A stretch of 16,323 nt of DNA. It comes from Candidatus Iainarchaeum sp. Lineage in GTDB: Archaea; B1Sed10-29. Shown piece after piece: positions 1 to 5,743 of this stretch. Every line of letters begins with the position of its first letter. Positions within the stretch are counted from its first letter, which is position 1. The notes below the pieces were generated by a model. The model was not told the DNA's origin, ran no database searches, and saw nothing but the letters and a program-made list of their open reading frames with translations. The DNA lies in assembly GCA_003553825.1 (NCBI GenBank), contig PWFL01000021.1, positions 1 through 16,323 of the forward strand, in the 5' to 3' direction. A program made the position numbers and the translations under genes.

Positions 1-2
1 CC

Positions 3-344
3 AAAAAAGACAAAGTAAAAGCGAAAAAACTCCTAAAAGAAACAGGACTGGAAAAAAGAATAAACCACAAACCAACACAACTATCAGGAGGAGAAATACA
101 AAGAGTAACAGTAGCAAGAGCAATGATAAATAATCCAGACATAATATTAGCCGATGAACCAACAGGAGAATTAGACACAAAAACAGGAGATAAAGTAATG
201 AAGTATATGAGAAAAATGAATGAAGAAAAAGATGTATCTTTCCTCATAGTAACCCACGATACAGAATACATAGAAAAAGGAGACAGATTAATAGAAATGA
301 AAGACGGAAACCTAATAAAAAAGAATAAATCCATTGAGAAATAA
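3..344 (+). CDS. ABC transporter ATP-binding protein, C-terminal part (5' end outside window)
   Basis: The open frame enters from the left edge and ends at the TAA at 342-344, so only about the last 113 residues are present. They hold the ABC signature LSGGE (bases about 87-101), the Walker B segment IILADEPTGELD with its catalytic Glu, and the H-loop VTHD. This arrangement is typical of the LolD/MacB/FtsE-like class, whose ATPases drive lipoprotein release, macrolide export or other envelope functions together with an FtsX-like permease. The Walker A motif and any permease gene lie outside the window, so the substrate cannot be stated. A C-terminal Lys-rich tail follows the last beta strand. 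The next gene encodes a membrane-anchored CAP protein but has its own TATA-like sequence, so an operon is not implied. Confidence 0.9.
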   Translation, partial: KKDKVKAKKLLKETGLEKRINHKPTQLSGGEIQRVTVARAMINNPDIILADEPTGELDTKTGDKVMKYMRKMNEEKDVSFLIVTHDTEYIEKGDRLIEMKDGNLIKKNKSIEK

Positions 345-442
345 ATCCACCAGCAACTTTTTATTCACGCGGACTCTACTTAAACAACACAGAAACAACC
401 ATACCTACAATACTCCCAAAAATAATCTAAAAGAGTGTTCAA

Positions 443-1078
443 ATGAAAAAAGGAACAATAAGAACCATAGCAGCCGTAACCCTACTAATAATAGCTATAT
501 TCTCGTTAATATCACTCATATACATAAGAGAAGGAGTGATAGAGCCTTCAATACCCCGAAGAACAAAAAATGAAACCATAGAACCACCAACAATAGAAAG
601 AACAGAACTAGAAAACAAAACACACGTACTGATAAATCAAGAAAGACAAAGAGAAAACCTAAATGATCTTGAATGGAATGGAAGCCTGGCATCAGTTGCC
701 AGAGACCACAGCCAGTACCTGGCAAACCTGGAAGAAAACCACGGGTACCAGCAAGATCAGGAAATATACATAAGCCACACAGGAGAACAAGGAGGAAAAC
801 ACAACGATAGAATGGAAAGAGCAGGGATAACTCACATTGGAATATCAGCGGAAAATGTGGCAGGGATAAGCTCAGTCAAAGAAATAGACTCGGAGACAAG
901 AGAACCAGTATCTTATCTAAATAAGACACAAATAGCTGAAAGATCAGTGGAAGGATGGATGGATAGCCCGGGACACAGAGAAAACATAATGAACCCAGAG
1001 TTTGAACAAACAGGAATAGGAATAGCAACCGATCCGGAAAACACCAATTACATACTAACACAGATATTCACTGATTAA
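443..1078 (+). CDS. Membrane-anchored CAP/SCP-domain extracellular protein
   Basis: The 211-residue product has a short basic N-terminus (MKKGTIR) and a hydrophobic segment at about residues 8-28, read as a signal anchor or uncleaved signal peptide. An acidic, Thr/Pro-rich linker (about 30-58) and a CAP domain (about 59-211, SCP/PR-1 family, PF00188-like) follow. CAP landmarks are the INQER helix, DHS (H89), SHTG (H112), SAEN (E137) and the signature GHRENIMNPEF (H178) leading into GIGIA. The His/Glu set is the one that lines the CAP cavity, which binds divalent metal in some family members. Prokaryotic CAP proteins are secreted or wall-associated and mostly of unknown activity. The start at 443 is chosen because the charged-hydrophobic leader begins there. 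A TATA-like stretch (ctttttatt) lies at about 357-365. Domain assignment is firm, function is not. Confidence 0.88.
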   Translation: MKKGTIRTIAAVTLLIIAIFSLISLIYIREGVIEPSIPRRTKNETIEPPTIERTELENKTHVLINQERQRENLNDLEWNGSLASVARDHSQYLANLEENHGYQQDQEIYISHTGEQGGKHNDRMERAGITHIGISAENVAGISSVKEIDSETREPVSYLNKTQIAERSVEGWMDSPGHRENIMNPEFEQTGIGIATDPENTNYILTQIFTD

Positions 1079-1143
1079 AATCCATCGAATAAACACAGTG
1101 TAAAAAAGAATCAACCAATACAAGTTCACTGGAGTTGCAACAT

Positions 1144-1153
1144 CTTTATAAAG
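1144..1153 (+). promoter_or_regulatory. TATA box upstream of the TrmB-gene leader
   Basis: The sequence ctttataaag is a perfect archaeal TATA-like element. An ATG at 1174 lies about 25 bases from its centre, the distance at which archaeal transcription usually starts, so a transcript could begin at or near that ATG. The element is palindromic, so its direction is inferred from the downstream open frame and the trmB-like gene. Confidence 0.55.
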
Positions 1154-1173
1154 GATTGTAAACGTAATAAAAT

Positions 1174-1347
1174 ATGCCCAAGGATATAGAACTCGAAACC
1201 CGAAAAACAGTTAAAAGTATTTTAAACACCTCTTCTCTCAAGACCATATTTAGACCTTCTAACCCAATTCTTCTTAATCCCAATTTAACTGTCACTCAGA
1301 GCTCATTAATTCACTCTCATGTATTCAAGAGCCCTAACCAAGGATAA
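1174..1347 (+). CDS. Possible leaderless 57-residue ORF in the TrmB-gene leader
   Basis: ATG at 1174, positioned where transcription from the TATA box at 1144-1153 should begin, opens a frame of 57 codons ending in TAA at 1345-1347. The product begins MPKDIELETRKTVKS and becomes rich in Ser, Asn, Thr and Leu. I recognise no domain. Codon choice (TCT, CTT, CAT, AAC) is less A-rich and purine-rich than in the neighbouring genes, which argues against an ordinary conserved gene. It could be a leader ORF, a young gene, or chance within an untranslated leader. Its stop codon lies inside the GGATAAG strand (1342-1348) of a predicted long-range RNA helix, which is why I list it. Coding status is uncertain. 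Confidence 0.3.
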   Translation: MPKDIELETRKTVKSILNTSSLKTIFRPSNPILLNPNLTVTQSSLIHSHVFKSPNQG

Positions 1348-1446
1348 GTTCCTGGAGGAAGAACCTCCATCATCTCACCCAGGGCTCTCTCTCGCTTCCT
1401 CCTTATCCAACTCTCGTAACTCACTACTAGCCACAATAATAGGCTA
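1328..1446 (+). promoter_or_regulatory. Structured leader with pseudoknot potential upstream of the TrmB-like gene
   Basis: Several complementary segments are visible. AGAGCCCT (1328-1335) pairs with AGGGCTCT (1381-1388), 8 bp. GGATAAG (1342-1348) pairs with CTTATCC (1402-1408), 7 bp. GAGGAAG (1355-1361) pairs with CTTCCTC (1395-1401), 7 bp, directly abutting the previous helix. GGAGG/CCTCC (1354-1358/1364-1368) is a competing local hairpin. TAGCC/GGCTA (1428-1432/1442-1446) sits just before the ribosome binding site GAGGGG at 1451-1456. The first two helices interleave, so together they would form a pseudoknot. The local hairpin and the third helix are mutually exclusive. This looks like an RNA leader able to adopt alternative folds, but no known riboswitch class is recognised. 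All pairings were found by eye. Confidence 0.4.
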
Positions 1447-1464
1447 TACCGAGGGGAATCAACC

Positions 1465-1842
1465 ATGTCCGGATGGAAAGAACTATTCAAGCTAGGCTTA
1501 AAAGAATACCAAGCCCGTTGCCTAGCCTGTCTAATCAAAAACGGGAAACTAACAGCACAAGAAATATCAGAAAAAGCAGAAGTACCGTACTCAAAGATCT
1601 ACTCCGTACTGAAAGGACTGGAAGACATGAACCTACTCGTATCCACAAACGGAAGACCAAAAAGATACATAGCAAAACCAGAAGACGAAGTAATAGAGTT
1701 CTTCGTGGAGAAAAAAAGAAAAGAATACGAAAGAATAAGAGAACAAGGAAGAAAAGCCAAGCAAAAACTAAAAACAAAGAAAGCCATTAATATGGACAAC
1801 TCCGTATACATACAAAAAACCCTGAACAAAGGAAAACTGTAA
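1465..1842 (+). CDS. TrmB-family HTH transcriptional regulator, short form
   Basis: Residues 1-72 form a winged HTH of the TrmB family. The segment LGLKEYQARCLACLIKNG is followed by TAQEISEKAEVPYSKIYSVL (recognition helix) and a wing ending in NGRPKRYIAKPED. TrmB proteins are archaeal sugar- or metabolite-responsive repressors and activators. Here the C-terminal sugar-binding domain is missing. It is replaced by a charged helix (about 78-115, FVEKKRKEYERIREQGRKAK), probably a dimerising coiled coil, so the whole protein is only 125 residues. The start at 1465 has a good ribosome binding site (GAGGGG at 1451-1456). The upstream 290 bases look like a long structured leader, which suggests control at the RNA level. 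The target is unknown. The nearest genes downstream are tRNA-Thr and a GLUG surface protein. Confidence 0.82.
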   Translation: MSGWKELFKLGLKEYQARCLACLIKNGKLTAQEISEKAEVPYSKIYSVLKGLEDMNLLVSTNGRPKRYIAKPEDEVIEFFVEKKRKEYERIREQGRKAKQKLKTKKAINMDNSVYIQKTLNKGKL

Positions 1843-1928
1843 ATACAAAAAAGTAGATAAAAATCTTGAAACCCGTTCGGACCGACTTCTCTCCAAAATC
1901 AAGTATCCAATAAACTTTAACAAAAGAC

Positions 1929-2098
1929 GCCTCGGTGGCTTAGTGGTAAAGCACCTCCCTCGTAGAGCCCTTTGAAGAACTTGGGGTTCTTCACGCATAG
2001 GAGAATACAGATTCCCCTAAGCTTTAAAAAAGGACTTCACTCCAAAACAAAGGGTTTGAGAAAGGAGGAAACCGTGGGTTCAAATCCCACCCGAGGCT
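1929..2098 (+). tRNA. tRNA-Thr(CGT) with a 98-base intron
   Basis: Acceptor strands GCCTCGG (1929-1935) and CCGAGGC (2091-2097) pair perfectly, with discriminator T at 2098. The T arm GTGGG-TTCAAAT-CCCAC is intact, and anticodon stem CCTCC (1954-1958) pairs with GGAGG (2064-2068). Exons 1929-1964 and 2063-2098 join to a 72-base tRNA with anticodon CGT (1961-1963), which reads ACG, Thr. The U discriminator and the acceptor sequence agree with archaeal tRNA-Thr. The intron lies between positions 37 and 38 (1965-2062). A tRNA-Gly reading was considered because of the C-rich stem, but the loop frame CTCGTAA gives CGT. Confidence 0.93.
1965..2062 (+). other. tRNA intron with bulge-helix-bulge splice motif
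   Basis: The splice junction folds as a canonical archaeal motif. The central 4-bp helix is CTCG (1959-1962) with TGAG (2057-2060), including one G-U pair. The 3-base bulges are TA|G (1963-1965) and AA|A (2061-2063), each cut after its second base. An inner helix of 1966-1974 with 2048-2056 closes the intron through AGCCCTTTG. Inside are a 7-bp hairpin GAAGAAC/GTTCTTC (1974-1980/1986-1992) and an imperfect 8-bp hairpin AGGAGAAT/ATTCCCCT (1999-2006/2011-2018). No open frame or box C/D guide is seen. The length is well above the 15-30 bases common for archaeal tRNA introns. Cleavage by the tRNA splicing endonuclease is expected. Confidence 0.88.
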
Positions 2099-2118
2099 TG
2101 CAAAAACTCAACATACAA

Positions 2119-2132
2119 CAAGGTTTATAAAC
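2119..2132 (+). promoter_or_regulatory. TATA box for the GLUG surface protein gene
   Basis: The sequence aaggtttataaacc is a strong palindromic TATA-type element. It lies about 65-75 bases before the ATG at 2195 and downstream of tRNA-Thr, giving a predicted 5' leader of roughly 40-45 bases. It suggests the surface protein is transcribed separately from the tRNA. Confidence 0.55.
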
Positions 2133-2194
2133 CCTGAATCATTGATATAACGTAACAAATAAGAGAGTTAAACAAAATCTAGAAATGATTATTC

Positions 2195-3790
2195 ATGGAT
2201 GATTTAAGAGATGAAATAAATCTAGAGAAACTAAACCAGAAAAAGAAACTACTGGGAATTATATCTCTGATAGTAGTTATAGCAGTAGTAATAACAGCAG
2301 TAGTAGTTCTACTAGTAGCAACTCCAGAAGTAGAGGCGGATGAACATACCCTAACCATTAATGTGGAAGGGAACGGGACCACAACACCGGAACCAGGAAC
2401 CCATACATACGAAGAAGGAGAAGTGGTTACGATTACGGCCGAACCAGCGGAAGAAATAGACTTCAAGCAATGGACTGGAGACCATGCAGGAACGGAAAAA
2501 GAAATAACAGTGGTAATGGAAGAAGACAGATCAATCACGGCGCACTTTACACCTCCAATAACAGGTCCCGAAGAAATCGAAGAGGTAACCGCACAGGAAC
2601 TATCCTACAGAATAACGGACTGTGCAGAACTGCAAGCTATGAAATTCGACTTATCAGGCGACTTTACCCTAGAAAATGATATAAACTGCGAAGCAACTGA
2701 AGAAATAAACAACGGAGAAGGATTAGAACAAATAGGTATAAGAGACGACGAATTTACCGGAACGTTCGACGGCCAAAACAACACAATCCACAACTTGTAC
2801 ATCAATAGATCAGAAGAATATAGAGTTGGATTATTCGGGGTAATTGAAGAAGATGCAGTAGTACAAAACCTAGATCTAGAAAATGTAAAAATAACAGGAA
2901 AGGAAGAAGTAGGAGCTCTAGTAGGTCGAAACTACGGGCAAATCATTCAAGGTAGTTCAACAGGAGAAGTCAAAGGAGAAAGAAGAATAGGAGGATTAAT
3001 AGGACACAACCACTACGGAGAAATCTCTCACAGTCATTCAAGCGCAAAAATAACAGGGATGGAAGAAGATCAAACTCTCGGAGGATTAATAGGATACAAT
3101 AGAGGAAACCTCACTAACTCATATGCGGAAGGAAACGTAACAGGAGATAACCATAACCACGTTGGAGGACTAGTAGGAAGAAACACTGGAAAAGTAATCC
3201 AAAGCTACGCCACAGGGAACATACATGGAGGCCTAGACGTAGGAGGATTAATAGGATTCACTAGCGGAAATATTTCCAATACACAAGCCACCGGCACAGT
3301 AGAAGCAAACGGAGAAGCAGGAGGACTAGTGGGCCGGAATAGAGGAAAAATCACAACAAGCTACGCCGTAGGCACAACAGAAGGAGAAGAAAATGTTGGT
3401 GGCCTAGCAGGGCACAACAGTGACAGAGCTAACATAACTAATTCATACGCAACAGGACAAGTAATAGGAGAAAGAAGTGCTGGAGGGTTAGTAGGGAGAA
3501 ACATAGGATTAATAGCCAACACTTACACTACCGGAACAGTAGTAGGTGATGGATGGACCATAGGAGGACTAATCGGAAGAAATAATGGAGGAGATGCTTC
3601 CAACTCCTTCTCAGATATAGAAACAACACACCAAGAGGAAGCGTTCGGAGTACAAGACGGAGACGCTGAGAACGTGGAAGCACTCTCAACATGGGACATG
3701 GAACAACAAAGCACTTACGAAGATGCAGGATGGGACTTCCAGGAGATCTGGAGAATGAATCAATACCCAGAGCTCCAATGGGAAGAATAA
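2195..3790 (+). CDS. GLUG-repeat surface protein with N-terminal membrane anchor
   Basis: The 531-residue protein starts with an acidic/basic segment (1-20) and a strongly hydrophobic helix (about 20-44), which would anchor it with the bulk outside the cell. Residues about 50-108 resemble an InlB-B/bacterial-repeat beta domain (ending FKQWTGD and a Thr/His/Phe strand). A Cys-containing N-cap (ITDCAELQAM and ENDINC, a possible disulfide) and FDGQNNTIHNLYI with VGLFG follow, the usual entry to GLUG arrays. From about residue 235 to 475 there are roughly eight GLUG-type repeats of about 25-30 residues with the pattern GGL-hG-N-G-I-SYA-G-V-G, predicted to form a beta helix. GLUG proteins are adhesin-like, and the ligand here is unknown. 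The pI should be low because Glu/Asp are abundant. The C-terminus has no sorting signal I recognise. Confidence 0.88.
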   Translation: MDDLRDEINLEKLNQKKKLLGIISLIVVIAVVITAVVVLLVATPEVEADEHTLTINVEGNGTTTPEPGTHTYEEGEVVTITAEPAEEIDFKQWTGDHAGTEKEITVVMEEDRSITAHFTPPITGPEEIEEVTAQELSYRITDCAELQAMKFDLSGDFTLENDINCEATEEINNGEGLEQIGIRDDEFTGTFDGQNNTIHNLYINRSEEYRVGLFGVIEEDAVVQNLDLENVKITGKEEVGALVGRNYGQIIQGSSTGEVKGERRIGGLIGHNHYGEISHSHSSAKITGMEEDQTLGGLIGYNRGNLTNSYAEGNVTGDNHNHVGGLVGRNTGKVIQSYATGNIHGGLDVGGLIGFTSGNISNTQATGTVEANGEAGGLVGRNRGKITTSYAVGTTEGEENVGGLAGHNSDRANITNSYATGQVIGERSAGGLVGRNIGLIANTYTTGTVVGDGWTIGGLIGRNNGGDASNSFSDIETTHQEEAFGVQDGDAENVEALSTWDMEQQSTYEDAGWDFQEIWRMNQYPELQWEE

Positions 3791-3826
3791 CTCTTAAAGA
3801 AATAAAAAGAAACAGTATTAAAACTT

Positions 3827-4177
3827 TTATTCTCTTACTAAACGATGATCATCCTCGGACCAAGGAGGTTTACTTATAACTAAGACCTTAAAACCCCCTT
3901 GAGCCTTGTTTTCAACACCCGGAGGTATATGAAGCAGATCTCCTTTTTCAAGACCCATCTGTTCTCCATCGAGAACCATCTTACCTTCTCCCTCAACCAC
4001 GTAATAAATCTCCTCCATCTGCTCGTGATAATGGAGCTTCGCATCCTTGACTTCAGCTTCAGCTATTCCTATATCAGTATTGGAAAATACTTCTCTTATC
4101 CTTTCTCCCGGGGGTCTCGATACCTTTCCCTCGGAAGATTTGACCAATTTATACTTATCTTCAGATTCTTCACTCAT
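3827..4177 (-). CDS. Single-domain cupin with altered fourth metal ligand
   Basis: The 116-residue protein is a small cupin_2-type beta barrel. Motif 1 is LHYHEQMEEIYYVVEGEG, with H49, H51 and E55/E56. Motif 2 is GDLLHIPPGVEN (79-90), where the canonical last His is replaced by Asn90, so the metal site is either three-residue plus Asn or non-standard. The first 20 residues are a charged extension. The start at 4177 has the ribosome binding site GGTGATATT immediately before ATG, and a TATA box lies about 30 bases upstream. The gene converges on the GLUG gene (36 bases between stop codons) and diverges from the cold-shock gene. Small cupins include isomerases, dioxygenases and ligand sensors, so no reaction can be assigned. 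Confidence 0.85.
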   Translation of the reverse strand: MSEESEDKYKLVKSSEGKVSRPPGERIREVFSNTDIGIAEAEVKDAKLHYHEQMEEIYYVVEGEGKMVLDGEQMGLEKGDLLHIPPGVENKAQGGFKVLVISKPPWSEDDHRLVRE

Positions 4178-4199
4178 AATATCACCCTAATAGAACCCA

Positions 4200-4216
4200 T
4201 TCTATATATAAAAATT
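4200..4216 (-). promoter_or_regulatory. TATA box for the cupin gene
   Basis: Read on the minus strand the element is aatttttatatataga. It lies about 25-30 bases before the cupin ATG, so the transcript would have a very short leader just covering the GGTGA site. Confidence 0.55.
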
Positions 4217-4223
4217 ACTCCAC

Positions 4224-4234
4224 CTATATAAAGG
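4224..4234 (+). promoter_or_regulatory. TATA box for the cold-shock gene
   Basis: The element ctatataaagg lies about 60 bases upstream of the cold-shock ATG and back to back with the cupin promoter. It predicts a leader of about 35-40 bases that ends in a full Shine-Dalgarno sequence, GGAGGTG (4279-4285). Confidence 0.6.
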
Positions 4235-4290
4235 ACGCGCGAGTTAAACTAATCAACATATATTAAGTACCATTTAAGGAGGTGTGTATT

Positions 4291-4485
4291 ATGAAAGGAA
4301 CAGTCAAGTTTTTCCACGACAGGAAAAAATACGGATTTATCACTCCAGACGACGAAGGAGAAGACGTATTCTTCCACGTAAGTGACCTAGTAGAAGAAGA
4401 ATCCGTATCCGAAGGCGACGAAGTAGAGTTCGAAACCGAAGAAGGCGACAGAGGACCAAAAGCAGTAAACGTAGAAAAACTCTAG
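4291..4485 (+). CDS. cspA: Cold-shock domain protein (CspA-like)
   Basis: The 64-residue protein is a complete single cold-shock domain: MKGTVKFFHDRKKYGFITPD with RNP1-like KYGFIT, then DVFFHVSDL (RNP2), and a final beta strand GPKAVNVEKL. CSPs bind single-stranded RNA or DNA and melt mRNA secondary structure. In archaea they are patchily distributed and commonly look bacterial in origin. The start at 4291 is preferred over an in-frame GTG at 4282, because GTG overlaps the Shine-Dalgarno sequence GGAGGTG, which sits correctly spaced only for ATG 4291. It is acidic overall. A 6-bp palindromic hairpin overlaps its stop codon. Confidence 0.95.
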   Translation: MKGTVKFFHDRKKYGFITPDDEGEDVFFHVSDLVEEESVSEGDEVEFETEEGDRGPKAVNVEKL

Positions 4486-4499
4486 AATAAATCTCTAGA
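4481..4499 (+). repeat. Palindromic hairpin spanning the cold-shock stop codon
   Basis: TCTAGA occurs twice (4481-4486 and 4494-4499) around a 7-base A/T-rich loop. Because each unit is itself palindromic, the pair is both a direct repeat and an inverted repeat. The TAG stop codon lies inside the first unit. It may influence 3'-end formation or mRNA stability. There is no oligo-T run directly after it, so terminator function is only a possibility. Confidence 0.35.
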
Positions 4500-4656
4500 A
4501 TTCAACTCTAAACGTCAAGAAATTCAAATCCCATTCTTTCAACATTTTTATATATTCTTTACCAACCCCCTAGAGACCCGTATACATAAAATCAAAAAAT
4601 CTTGAAAAGAATAAAGTTTTTATCCTCAAAACCAATAAACCAATAGAGGTGATTGA

Positions 4657-5295
4657 ATGGTTCATTTCAAATGGCTAGGACAAGCTTGCTTTGAAATAAA
4701 CAACTCCAAAACCATTGTAACCGATCCACACAACGGGGAAGAAGTAGGTCTAAGACCACCAGAGACAAAGGCAGATATAGTAACAGTTTCACACGACCAC
4801 TTCGACCATTCAGCCGGAATAGACTTAGTCAAAACAGAAGAAACAGAGGTTGTAGAAGAAACAGAATCCAAAAATTTGAAAGGAATAGAGATAAAAGGAA
4901 TAGAAAGCTACCATGATAAAGATAGAGGGTCAAAAAGAGGAGAAAACATTATATACAAGTTCAAATTAGACGGATTCAACATCGTCCACCTAGGAGACCT
5001 GGGACACCTGCTATCAGAAGAGAAAATTGAAGAAATAAAACCAGTGGACATACTACTCGTACCGGTAGGTGGAAACTACACAATAAACGCGGAAGAGGCA
5101 CTAAAAACAATGGAACAGCTATCACCAAAGATCACTATCCCAATGCACTACAAAGTACCTGGACTAACAGTAGATATATCAAGCGACGACGAGTTCCTGC
5201 AAAAAGCAATCCAACAAGGATACAAAATAAACAAAGAGAACACAACAGAAATAAATGAACTTCCAGAGAAAAAAGAGATAACAAAGATACAGTGA
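4657..5295 (+). CDS. Metallo-beta-lactamase-fold hydrolase, UlaG-like
   Basis: The 212-residue protein shows the MBL fold in its short UlaG/UPF0173-like form. The N-terminal strands WLGQACFEI and IVTDPH are followed by the metal-binding motif SHDHFDH (H46, H48, D50, H51), then HLGDLGH (H111, D114) and IPMHYK (H164). These are the ligands of a dinuclear metal site. Family members hydrolyse phosphodiester or lactone bonds (for example L-ascorbate 6-phosphate in bacterial UlaG), but archaeal representatives are generally uncharacterised. The start at 4657 has the ribosome binding site GAGGTGA four bases upstream, and a TATA-like tttttatc lies at about 4617-4624. The C-terminal 30 residues are charged and extend past the fold. 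It is transcribed alone or with the small basic gene 88 bases downstream. Confidence 0.88.
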   Translation: MVHFKWLGQACFEINNSKTIVTDPHNGEEVGLRPPETKADIVTVSHDHFDHSAGIDLVKTEETEVVEETESKNLKGIEIKGIESYHDKDRGSKRGENIIYKFKLDGFNIVHLGDLGHLLSEEKIEEIKPVDILLVPVGGNYTINAEEALKTMEQLSPKITIPMHYKVPGLTVDISSDDEFLQKAIQQGYKINKENTTEINELPEKKEITKIQ

Positions 5296-5383
5296 CAAAA
5301 ACTAAAATAAAAGAATTTCAACACAAGTTACTCCAAAAGTAATTTAAAAAGAAAAAACATAAATACTCATAAGGTGAAACCTC

Positions 5384-5668
5384 ATGGGAAAAATCCGTAG
5401 AATAGAAAAAGAAAGAGAAGAAAAACAAAAACTAAAAATCACGAATCTGCAAAAAGCTAAGGAGAAAAAGCTAAAAAAAATGATGCAAAACCCCCAAGTA
5501 AAGGAAAAAACAAAAGAGTTAGCTAAAAGAGAGCTACAAACAAGATGGGAGAATACTAAAGCTGAAAAACTAAAAAGAATAGTTCAAGACCCTGAAGCAA
5601 AAGAAAACATAAAAAAGATAGCTAGAAAAGAACTAAAAAGAAGAGGAAAAGGAAAAGCCGGTTCATAA
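5384..5668 (+). CDS. Small basic helical protein made of two tandem repeats
   Basis: I do not recognise a family. The 94-residue product is extremely rich in Lys, Glu and Arg and has no hydrophobic core of ordinary size. It contains an internal duplication: EKKLKKMMQNPQVKEKTKEL (about 27-46) matches AEKLKRIVQDPEAKENIKKI (about 60-79), both continuing into an AKREL/ARKEL-type ending. The shared pattern is KLKRhhQ-P-hKE-hK-hA+KEL. The N-terminal part is a predicted charged helix. The start at 5384 has the site AAGGTGA upstream. It sits 76 bases before rio1, in the same direction, where many archaea have the eIF1A gene. A nucleic-acid or ribosome-associated role is inferred only from charge and position. 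Confidence 0.7.
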   Translation: MGKIRRIEKEREEKQKLKITNLQKAKEKKLKKMMQNPQVKEKTKELAKRELQTRWENTKAEKLKRIVQDPEAKENIKKIARKELKRRGKGKAGS

Positions 5669-5743
5669 ATTCTCAAGGAACCCCTTTCAGATAAATAGTA
5701 AGAAAAAGAAATAATTACCTCAAAAATTCACAAGGCTGAATCT

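Noticed and set aside
1086..1464. Possibility that the region is RNase P RNA or SRP RNA
   Set aside because: I could not find the conserved RNase P core blocks or the SRP helix-8 signature on either strand, and the interval is not G+C-enriched as such RNAs would be.
1317..1538. Minus-strand frame of 73 residues across the trmB leader
   Set aside because: It overlaps the start of the trmB-like gene, has no recognisable domain, and its composition is explained by the structured pyrimidine-rich leader.
2900..3600. Repeated blocks that might suggest a CRISPR array
   Set aside because: The periodicity comes from GLUG protein repeats. DNA copies are not identical and there are no uniform repeats and spacers.
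4542..4656. Additional TATA-like stretch (tttttatatattc) upstream of the MBL-fold gene
   Set aside because: No open frame or structured RNA follows it before the closer TATA element at about 4617, so it is probably ordinary A/T-rich spacer.
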